From an uncultured Devosia sp. (lineage in GTDB: Bacteria; Pseudomonadota; Alphaproteobacteria; Rhizobiales; Devosiaceae), in the NCBI RefSeq assembly GCF_946479885.1, contig NZ_CAMLHM010000085.1:1-11799 (forward strand): DNA of 11,799 nt. The letters run 5' to 3'. The notes below the pieces were generated by a model. The model had not been told where the DNA came from. It searched no databases and was given only the letters and a program-made list of their open reading frames with translations. The position numbers and the translations under genes were made by a program. The stretch's first letter is position 1; every line of letters begins with the position of its first letter. Positions 5,952-11,799 of the stretch are shown here, piece after piece.

Positions 5952-6793
5952 TGGGCATATGCCCGCCAGGATTTGCCAGCGTCCTCGCTGATCAGCACGG
6001 CGCTCGCGTCGGTGACCGCCGCAAGGCGGTTAGGCGTGTCCGTATCGACAGCGAGGTGCAGGATCACCCGTCGGCCGAAGTCCTCCGACAAGGCGGTCCA
6101 GGAACCATCGTCATCCCTGCGGAAGAGCCCGCTGCCGGCGAAGAAGGCGTAGGTCTCCCCGGACCCGGCGGACTCGACGGCCGTCACCGGCACGCCTTGT
6201 GGACCGGACTGCGACCAGGTAGCCCCGAAGTCGGTGCTGACCATCAATCCCTCCATGGTACCGGCATAAACGGTCCCCGGGTCGTCGGGCCCGGCCGCAA
6301 GGTCGATGGTATCGGCGGGGGCGGGACCCGATACGGCCCACGTTTCCCCAGCGTCGCGACTGACCTGAATCCCGCCGAACAACCCATAGACCACGTCCGG
6401 ATCGGCCGGGCTGACGCTCATGGCGTGGAAGTCCACCGGCCCGTCGACGCCGTCGGCGAGGGGAAACCATTCCGCGCCGCTGTCGTTGGAGGTCAGCACG
6501 CCCAAGTTGCCGCCGCCGGCTGGATGGCCGCTGGCGATGAGCCGGTCGGGCCCGGCGCGGGTGAAGCCCATGAAGTCGTGCGGCTCGGAAACCAAACGGG
6601 CCTGGCCGCCCGGATCGACGACAAAGACGCCATGATGCGTCGCCAGGATGAGGTCGTCCGCGGTTCCGAAGGAGACGCCGTGGATATGCGAAAGGCTTGA
6701 CACCGGAACGCTTACCTCGTGTTCAGCCGCGCTTGCTTGAGGAGCGGCGGCGGCTAACAGGATGGCGAAGAGCGCAGACACACGACGGCCCAT
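5948..6793 (-). CDS. Exported sialidase-like beta-propeller protein (F510_1955-type)
   Basis: 281 aa from ATG at 6793, with GGAG about 9 nt upstream; an in-frame ATG at 6931 would add 46 residues with no signal peptide. Residues 1-22 are a signal peptide. Asp-box motifs (S-x-D-x-G-x-x-W) of BNR/sialidase-type propellers occur at 102-109 (SNDSGAEW), 145-152 (SRDAGETW), 186-193 (STDFGATW) and 269-276 (SEDAGKSW), with a degenerate one at 225-232. HIHGVSF at 36-42 begins the first blade. Proteins of this type are labelled F510_1955 family glycosylhydrolase and are often seen near copper and DUF305 genes (from memory). I see no sign of sialidase catalytic residues, so a binding or scaffold role seems likelier. 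It heads the leftward cluster, divergent from the ATPase gene; no clear leftward promoter is visible in the shared 154-nt gap. Confidence 0.82.
   Translation of the reverse strand: MGRRVSALFAILLAAAAPQASAAEHEVSVPVSSLSHIHGVSFGTADDLILATHHGVFVVDPGGQARLVSEPHDFMGFTRAGPDRLIASGHPAGGGNLGVLTSNDSGAEWFPLADGVDGPVDFHAMSVSPADPDVVYGLFGGIQVSRDAGETWAVSGPAPADTIDLAAGPDDPGTVYAGTMEGLMVSTDFGATWSQSGPQGVPVTAVESAGSGETYAFFAGSGLFRRDDDGSWTALSEDFGRRVILHLAVDTDTPNRLAAVTDASAVLISEDAGKSWRAYAQ
5953..5964. repeat. 12-bp perfect palindrome just before the cytochrome start
   Basis: GGGCATATGCCC lies within the last codons of the propeller gene and ends one base before the cytochrome ATG. As RNA it could form a GGGC/GCCC stem over the coupled start. 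It shares the core GCATATGC with the palindrome at 520-533, which also precedes a cytochrome gene. Confidence 0.3.
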
Positions 6794-6889
6794 GGGGAAC
6801 TCCGGACAACAGCTTTTTCCTAGCCTACCCGCCGCACGGCAGATGGGCGAGGCTCCCCGAACGGATGACGACAAAGTGAGCGTTAGGGG

Positions 6890-6913
6890 TTGACCTTGCC
6901 ACCGTGGGAAGGC
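6890..6913 (+). promoter_or_regulatory. CueR/HmrR-type operator of the copper ATPase gene
   Basis: TTGACC (-35, 6890-6895) runs into the dyad ACCTTGCCA-CCG-TGGGAAGGC (6893-6913). The right arm matches 7 of 9 bases of a perfect TGGCAAGGT. This is the layout of MerR-family copper promoters, where the dyad fills a long 19-20 nt spacer. The expected -10 (CACACC, 6915-6920) is weak, as is common for promoters that need DNA untwisting by the activator. It lies 35 nt before the ATPase start. The regulator gene is not in the window. Confidence 0.75.
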
Positions 6914-6947
6914 CCACACCTGACGGATCAAACCCGAGGATAGTGAT

Positions 6948-9338
6948 ATGAGCGGAACCGCGGATACGTCCCATCATCATCATGGTCATGATCACCATGA
7001 TCACCATGATCACCATGCCCACCATGGACACGCCCATGATGGAAAGCAGGTCAAGGATCCGGTTTGCGGCATGTCGGTCGATCCGGCCACGGTGAAATTC
7101 AGCGCCGAGCATGCGGGTCAGACCTATTATTTCTGCTCCGCCAAATGCCACGACAAGTTCGTGGCGAACCCAGGCGCCTACCTCACCAAAGCCGAAGCGC
7201 CGCCACCGGCCGCTGCTCCCGGCACGATCTACACCTGCCCGATGCATCCCCAGATCCGTCAGGACCATCCCGGCAACTGTCCGATCTGCGGCATGACGCT
7301 TGAGCCCGAGCTGCCGACCACCGAAACCGGTCCGAGCGCCGAACTGGTCGACATGACCCGGCGCTTTTGGATCGGCACGGCTCTGGCGGTGCCCGTGTTC
7401 CTGCTCGAAATGGGCAGCCATCTCTTCGATTTCCATGTCTTCATATCGCCGCAGAACCTGAACTGGGTGCAGTTGGTCCTGGCGACGCCGGCGGTGCTCT
7501 GGGCCGGTTGGCCGTTCTTCGAGCGCGGTGCCGCGTCGGTGGTCAACCGCAGCCTCAACATGTTCACCCTGATCGCCATGGGCATCGGGGTGGCCTGGCT
7601 CTTTTCTGTCATCGCCACCGTTCTCCCAGGCATTTTCCCGGCCGACATGCGCGGCATGGGCGGAGCCGTGCCGGTCTATTTCGAAGCCGCGGCCGTCATC
7701 ACCGCCCTGGCGCTGCTCGGTCAGGTCCTCGAGCTACGGGCCCGCGAACAGACATCCGGCGCCATCAAGGCCCTGCTGGACCTGGCGCCCAAGACGGCGC
7801 GGCGCATTGGCGCCGACGGATCGGACGAAGAGGTGGGCATCGAAGTGATCGCCGTCGGTGACCGCTTGCGAGTCCGACCGGGGGAGAAGGTGCCGGTCGA
7901 CGGCAAGGTTGCCGAGGGTCGCAGTGCCCTCGACGAGTCCATGGTCACCGGCGAATCCATGCCGGTCACCAAGGATGTGGGAGACCGGTTGATCGGCGGC
8001 ACCATCAACCAATCCGGCGGATTGGTCATGGAGGCCCTGCAGATCGGTCAGGACACCATGCTGTCGCGGATCGTGCAGATGGTGGCCGCCGCCCAGCGCT
8101 CGCGGGCGCCGATCCAGAAGCTGGCCGACCAGGTGTCCGGCTGGTTCGTGCCGCTGGTGATCGGCATCGCGATCGTGGCCTTCATCGCCTGGGGCATCTG
8201 GGGGCCCGAGCCGCGCCTGGCCTATGGCCTCGTGGCCGCGGTTTCTGTGCTGATCATCGCCTGTCCCTGTGCCCTGGGACTGGCGACGCCGATGTCCATC
8301 ATGGTCGGCGTCGGCAAGGGCGCCAATCTCGGCCTCTTGATCAAGAATGCCGAGGCGCTGGAGCGGCTGGAAAAGGTAGATACCCTGGTGGTTGACAAGA
8401 CCGGCACGCTTACCGAGGGCAAGCCGGCCGTCACGGCCATGATTCCGGCAAACGACGGGGCTGACGACAGCAATCTTCTCCGCCTTGCCGCCAGCCTCGA
8501 ACGGGCAAGCGAACACCCGCTGGGCCTTGCCATTGTCAACGCCGCCAAGGAACGCGCGCTGACCCTATCGGACCCGAGCGATGTAGACTCGCCAGTGGGC
8601 AAGGGCCTGACGGGTATGGTTGACGGTCACCAGTTGCATATCGGCAGCGCCAAATACCTGGCCTCGGTCGGCATCGATACGGCCCCCTGGACAAAGCGGG
8701 CCGATGCGCTTCGCGCCGAAGGCGCGACGGCAGTCCTGGTGGGTGTCGATAAGCAGGTTGCCGGGGTCATCGGGATTTCTGATCCTATCCGCAAGACCAC
8801 GCCGACCGCCCTGGCGGAACTGGCAAAGCAAGGCATCAAGGTCGTCATGATGACTGGCGACAACAAGGTGACCGCGGATGCCGTGGCTCGCAAGCTAGGC
8901 ATCGGTGCGGTCGAGGCAGACGTGTTGCCCGAGCGCAAAAGCGAGGTGGTTAGCCGCCTGCGCGGGGAGGGGGGTGTCGTCGCGATGGCGGGAGACGGCG
9001 TCAATGACGCCCCGGCGCTCGCGGCCGCCGACGTCGGCATTGCCATGGGCACCGGTACCGACGTCGCCATCGAAAGCGCCGGCGTCACCCTGCTCAACGG
9101 CGACCTGATGGGCATCGCCAAGTCCCGGGCGCTATCGCGGGCGGTTATGGCCAATATCCGCCAGAACCTGTTCTTCGCGTTTGCCTACAACGCGGCCGGC
9201 GTTCCGGTCGCGGCCGGGGTGCTCTACCCGTTCTTCGGACTGACCCTGTCACCGGCGATCGCGGCCGCCGCCATGGCCCTGTCCTCGGTCAGTGTCATCG
9301 GCAACTCGCTCAGGTTGCGCAACGTCAGGATCGACTGA
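6948..9338 (+). CDS. copA: Cu(+)-exporting P1B-1-type ATPase with His-rich, YHS and metal-binding N-terminus
   Basis: 796 aa; GAGGA lies 7 nt before ATG. The N-terminus has 15 His among residues 9-30, then a YHS domain ([22 protein letters not shown], about 36-80) and a heavy-metal-binding domain ([22 protein letters not shown], 95-116) instead of the usual HMA domains. The pump core is complete: TGES 334-337, membrane CPC 439-441, phosphorylation site DKTGT 483-487, HP 523-524, and GDGVND 682-687. The Cu(+) marks of subgroup P1B-1 are present: YN 747-748 in TM7 and MxxSS 776-780 in TM8. It hydrolyses ATP to move Cu(I) from the cytoplasm to the periplasm, where the oxidase and copper-binding proteins of the divergent cluster act. 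A CueR-like operator precedes it. The DUF305 gene follows after 45 nt and is probably co-transcribed. Confidence 0.95.
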   Translation: MSGTADTSHHHHGHDHHDHHDHHAHHGHAHDGKQVKDPVCGMSVDPATVKFSAEHAGQTYYFCSAKCHDKFVANPGAYLTKAEAPPPAAAPGTIYTCPMHPQIRQDHPGNCPICGMTLEPELPTTETGPSAELVDMTRRFWIGTALAVPVFLLEMGSHLFDFHVFISPQNLNWVQLVLATPAVLWAGWPFFERGAASVVNRSLNMFTLIAMGIGVAWLFSVIATVLPGIFPADMRGMGGAVPVYFEAAAVITALALLGQVLELRAREQTSGAIKALLDLAPKTARRIGADGSDEEVGIEVIAVGDRLRVRPGEKVPVDGKVAEGRSALDESMVTGESMPVTKDVGDRLIGGTINQSGGLVMEALQIGQDTMLSRIVQMVAAAQRSRAPIQKLADQVSGWFVPLVIGIAIVAFIAWGIWGPEPRLAYGLVAAVSVLIIACPCALGLATPMSIMVGVGKGANLGLLIKNAEALERLEKVDTLVVDKTGTLTEGKPAVTAMIPANDGADDSNLLRLAASLERASEHPLGLAIVNAAKERALTLSDPSDVDSPVGKGLTGMVDGHQLHIGSAKYLASVGIDTAPWTKRADALRAEGATAVLVGVDKQVAGVIGISDPIRKTTPTALAELAKQGIKVVMMTGDNKVTADAVARKLGIGAVEADVLPERKSEVVSRLRGEGGVVAMAGDGVNDAPALAAADVGIAMGTGTDVAIESAGVTLLNGDLMGIAKSRALSRAVMANIRQNLFFAFAYNAAGVPVAAGVLYPFFGLTLSPAIAAAAMALSSVSVIGNSLRLRNVRID
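6987..7013 (+). repeat. Three tandem 9-mers coding the His-rich N-terminus
   Basis: CATGATCAC is repeated three times without gaps, followed by diverged copies (CATGCCCAC, CATGGACAC). It encodes His-Asp-His units of the ATPase N-terminus. Copy number could change by replication slippage, in frame, altering the number of metal ligands. Confidence 0.85.
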
Positions 9339-9383
9339 CTGCCTTCATAGACAGCAATCCCAACATCAAAAAGGAGCGGCGTC

Positions 9384-9854
9384 ATGACCGACCACCACCA
9401 TGCGGAAATGACCAAAGGCAGCTACTGGCGCTTCGGCCTCGAGCTCGTGATCGATTTCGTCATCATGTACCTGGTGATGTACACGATGATCGCCACCCTC
9501 GGGCACTTCTACCTCAACCTCAACAACGTCTACATGACACTTATGATGGTGGCGCCCATGGCGCTGATCATGCTCATTTCCATGCGGTCGATGTTCCCGT
9601 CTCGGCGGGCCAACTGGGCCATCGCTATCGCCGCCGTCGTCGTATTCGGGATCAGCTTCTGGGGCATGCGGACGCAGGCAGCGGTCGGCGATGCCGAGTT
9701 CGTCCGCTCGATGATCCCGCATCATTCGGGCGCCGTCCTGATGTGCCAGGAGGCCTCACTGACTGATCCGGAGCTGATCAGCCTTTGCGAAGGGATCGTT
9801 GCCGGTCAGCAGAGCGAGATCGAACAGATGCAGGCAATCCTGCATCGACTATGA
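9384..9854 (+). CDS. Membrane-anchored DUF305 protein
   Basis: 156 aa; GGAG lies about 8 nt before ATG. A short His-bearing N-terminus (MTDHHHAEM) is followed by three predicted membrane helices, at about 19-40, 47-68 and 77-94, rich in Met (for example YMTLMMVAPMALIML). The DUF305 domain (PF03713, ferritin-like helices) covers about 103-155: DAEFVRSMIPHHSGAVLMCQ, then DPELISLCEGI and GQQSEIEQMQ. H113-H114, M120, C121 and C135 are plausible metal ligands. CopM, a DUF305 protein of cyanobacteria, binds copper in the periplasm, which supports a similar job here, but on a membrane anchor next to the Cu(+) ATPase. The topology is inferred; family membership is clear from the MIPHHxGAVxM signature. 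Confidence 0.88.
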   Translation: MTDHHHAEMTKGSYWRFGLELVIDFVIMYLVMYTMIATLGHFYLNLNNVYMTLMMVAPMALIMLISMRSMFPSRRANWAIAIAAVVVFGISFWGMRTQAAVGDAEFVRSMIPHHSGAVLMCQEASLTDPELISLCEGIVAGQQSEIEQMQAILHRL

Positions 9855-9903
9855 GCAGAGCGTCGTCGTGAACTCGACCTGCGAGACTGCCTGAACCAGA
9901 CGT

Positions 9904-9943
9904 TTAACGCTCCGTTAATCGGCAACTTCCAAACAGCTTCAAA
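9904..9943 (+). promoter_or_regulatory. CtrA-type box and candidate promoter of the penicillin-binding protein gene
   Basis: TTAA (9904-9907), seven bases, TTAA (9915-9918): a CtrA consensus match except for T instead of C after the second half. If TTAATC serves as -35, a 17-nt spacer leads to GCTTCAAA (9936-9943), close to the alphaproteobacterial -10 pattern GCTANAWC. It lies about 60-100 nt before the ATG at 10002. The 147-nt gap 9855-10001 holds no other gene. Confidence 0.5.
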
Positions 9944-10001
9944 AGCAAAATGGCTTCGCGTTAATGGCGGGTAACCGCTGCACTCAACGCGATCTCCCAC
10001 C

Positions 10002-11738
10002 ATGACCACTTCCGACGACGTCGAGAGGGCAGGGCTGTCAAGCCATGCCACCATTCCGGCTGCGACCGTCCATGTGCTGGGCAGCGCTCGAAGCCGCAAC
10101 CGCACCGTGAGCGCTCGCATCAGGATGATGGTGGTCTCAGTGCTCGCCGGGTTTGTTCTGATCGGTGGCCGGCTGGCGCTGCTCGGTACGGTCACGACTG
10201 ACGACGCGATCGAGGGCGTGGCCCGAGATATCATTCAGGCGTCGCGCCCGCCGATCCTCGATCGCAATGGTATTGTCCTCGCTGTCGACATCCGGGTCCC
10301 GTCGCTCTTCGCCGAACCGCGCCGGATCATCGACGTCGACGAGGCCGTGCATAAGCTGCGGACCGTCCTGCCCGATCTCGATGAGGCGTGGCTGAGGGGC
10401 CGCCTGACCGGCGACGAAGGCTTCGTCTGGATCAAGCGTGAAGTGCCGCCGGCTATCGAAGACCAAGTCATGCGCCTGGGCCTCCCAGGGATAGACTTCC
10501 TTCAGGAGAGCAAGCGGTTCTATCCGCCCGGCCGCGAAATCGCCCATGTCATCGGCAGCGTGAACGTCGACAATCAAGGGATTGCGGGCATGGAACTGGC
10601 GATCGACCGTAGCGAGCTCGCGGTGTTGCAGGAGGTTGGCTTGGCTCGGGGGGTGACCCTGGAGCCGAAGGTGCTTTCGATCGACATGCGCGTTCAGCAT
10701 GCCATGCGCGAGGAACTGCTCGCAGCGATCGAGCGCTTCAAAGCAATTGCCGGCGCCGGCGTGATGGTGGACATCCGTACCGGCGAGGTGATCGCGATGG
10801 TTTCGCTGCCTGATTTCGACCCCAATTTCCCGGTGACGGCGCTGGAGAAGGAGAGCTTCAATCGGATCACCAACGGCACCTTCGAGCTGGGTTCGACCTT
10901 CAAATCCATGACCATTGCCGCTGCCTTAGACAGCGGCGCCGTCGGCCTCACTGACATGATCGATGCCCGCGAGGGGGTCCGCTTCGGCAGGTTTGTGCTC
11001 GACCACGGCAAGCACCTGATCATGTCGGTGTCGGATGTATTCCGCTGGTCGGACAACATCGGCACCATTCGCATCATGCAGGCCATGGGCAAGGATAGAT
11101 TGCGTGCCTTCCTCGGCGTTGCCGGCTTCGACGCGAGATCTGAGATCGAGCTTCCAGAGCGAGCCATGCCGCAGGTGCCTGCCGAGTTCTCGGAAGTTGG
11201 GGCCGCCACCGCGTCATATGGATACGGCTTCGCGTCCACCCCGATGCACATGACGACCGCGGTCGCGGCACTCATGAATGCCGGCCAACTCGTCCCTCCG
11301 ACGCTGTTCAAGCGCAATGAGGCGGAGGCCCAAGCAATCTCGCGTCCCGTGGTGAGACCGGCGACGAGCGCGGAGATGATCTACCTCCACCGGATGAACG
11401 CCCTGCTTGGTTCGGCTAGGCGCATGGACGCGGAAGCGACGGGATACCGCGCCGGCGGCAAGACCGGCACCGCCGAGAAGGTCGTCGACGGGAGCTACTC
11501 CAAGACCAAGAACATCACCGTGTTCACGTCAGCCTTTCCGTTGGAAGCGCCGCGATATGCCATGCTGATTATGCTGGACGAGCCGCAGGCAGAGAGTGCC
11601 CAATCTACGCGCGAGGCGGGTTGGAATGTGGCGGTTGTCAGTGGCCGGATCATCGCCCGCGTCGCTCCCATGCTTGGTGTCGCTCCCAGTGGCGACCCGA
11701 GTATCGACCAAAATCTGATGCAGATACCCAGCCAGTAG
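10002..11738 (+). CDS. FtsI-type class B penicillin-binding protein (peptidoglycan D,D-transpeptidase)
   Basis: 578 aa. A basic cytoplasmic N-terminus (to about 41) precedes one membrane helix (about 42-62, MMVVSVLAGFVLIGGRLALL). The PBP dimerisation domain begins at RPPILDRNGIVLA (82-94), with GIAGMELAID at 193-202. The transpeptidase domain has all three active-site motifs: S298-T-F-K301, S350-D-N352 and K487-T-G-T490. It cross-links peptidoglycan (4-3 bonds) in the periplasm. FELGSTFK and the C-terminal GWNVAVVSGRIIARVAPMLG are like alphaproteobacterial FtsI, but the usual neighbours (mraW, ftsL, murE) are absent upstream, so it is probably an extra copy carried by the copper island. The second motif is SDN, where FtsI usually has SSN. 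The ATG at 10002 has no clear ribosome site. A CtrA-type box lies upstream. Confidence 0.9.
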   Translation: MTTSDDVERAGLSSHATIPAATVHVLGSARSRNRTVSARIRMMVVSVLAGFVLIGGRLALLGTVTTDDAIEGVARDIIQASRPPILDRNGIVLAVDIRVPSLFAEPRRIIDVDEAVHKLRTVLPDLDEAWLRGRLTGDEGFVWIKREVPPAIEDQVMRLGLPGIDFLQESKRFYPPGREIAHVIGSVNVDNQGIAGMELAIDRSELAVLQEVGLARGVTLEPKVLSIDMRVQHAMREELLAAIERFKAIAGAGVMVDIRTGEVIAMVSLPDFDPNFPVTALEKESFNRITNGTFELGSTFKSMTIAAALDSGAVGLTDMIDAREGVRFGRFVLDHGKHLIMSVSDVFRWSDNIGTIRIMQAMGKDRLRAFLGVAGFDARSEIELPERAMPQVPAEFSEVGAATASYGYGFASTPMHMTTAVAALMNAGQLVPPTLFKRNEAEAQAISRPVVRPATSAEMIYLHRMNALLGSARRMDAEATGYRAGGKTGTAEKVVDGSYSKTKNITVFTSAFPLEAPRYAMLIMLDEPQAESAQSTREAGWNVAVVSGRIIARVAPMLGVAPSGDPSIDQNLMQIPSQ

Positions 11739-11750
11739 CCGCCACTGGCA

Positions 11751-11799
<49 letters not shown>

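Noticed and set aside
5418..6152. Rightward open frame of 244 aa opposite the cytochrome and propeller genes
   Set aside because: It spans two well-supported leftward genes and the gap with the CueR-like operator. The translation shows no motif.
6794..6931. Extended N-terminus of the propeller protein from the ATG at 6931
   Set aside because: The extension runs through the CueR-like operator and would hide a good signal peptide that starts at 6793 with its own ribosome site.
6987..7022. Short regular repeats as a CRISPR-like array
   Set aside because: The 9-mers are contiguous, have no spacers and encode His-rich protein in frame.
7734..8516. Leftward open frame (260 aa) within the ATPase gene
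   Set aside because: It lies wholly inside the P-type ATPase core and looks like low-information antisense sequence.
9961..9976. TTAATGGCGGGTAACC as another CtrA box before the PBP gene
   Set aside because: The second half is GTAA at 6-nt spacing, not TTAA at 7, so it does not meet the consensus.
10002..11738. The PBP gene as part of the normal division (dcw) cluster
   Set aside because: No mraZ, mraW or ftsL lies upstream; the neighbours are copper genes. The downstream side cannot be seen because the contig ends.

Overview
The window looks like part of a copper-resistance island from a GC-rich alphaproteobacterium, probably of the Hyphomicrobiales/Rhizobiales type. This rests on alphaproteobacterial-style FtsI features, TTAA-N7-TTAA (CtrA-type) boxes, HmrR/CueR-type operators and the set of copper genes. 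Species cannot be named from the sequence. The right end (11751-11799) is a pure G run that looks like a sequencing or assembly artefact at a contig end.

Layout. Ten genes run leftward. In order of transcription they are: a sialidase-like beta-propeller protein (6793-5948); a one-heme c-type cytochrome overlapping it by 4 nt; a His/Cys-rich exported small protein (5323-4967); a small lipoprotein (4840-4625); a TolC-type outer-membrane lipoprotein overlapping it by 4 nt; a Tat-exported two-domain multicopper oxidase; a cupredoxin; a CusF-like copper-binding protein; a second His/Cys-containing exported small protein (873-547); and a cytochrome c556-like protein that runs off the left edge (495-1). 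Three genes run rightward: a Cu(+) P1B-1 ATPase (6948-9338), a membrane DUF305 protein (9384-9854), and an FtsI-type class B penicillin-binding protein (10002-11738).

How they may work together. The ATPase would pump Cu(I) from the cytoplasm to the periplasm. There the oxidase would convert it to Cu(II), while the cupredoxin, CusF-like protein, DUF305 protein and His/Cys-rich proteins bind or shuttle it. The cytochromes may accept or pass electrons. The TolC-like protein could be an outer-membrane exit, but no RND pump or fusion protein is in view. The D,D-transpeptidase gene is the outlier; it may offset copper inhibition of L,D-transpeptidases in the cell wall (a hypothesis).

Regulation. 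Two CueR/HmrR-like operators share the block TTGACCTTGCCAC. One faces right before the ATPase gene; the other faces left, inside the leftward cluster, before the small protein/TolC/oxidase genes. Two TTAA-N7-TTAA boxes, matching the CtrA consensus, lie upstream of the penicillin-binding protein gene and of the small protein gene at 5323. This hints at cell-cycle control of part of the island. No copper-sensing regulator gene is in the window.
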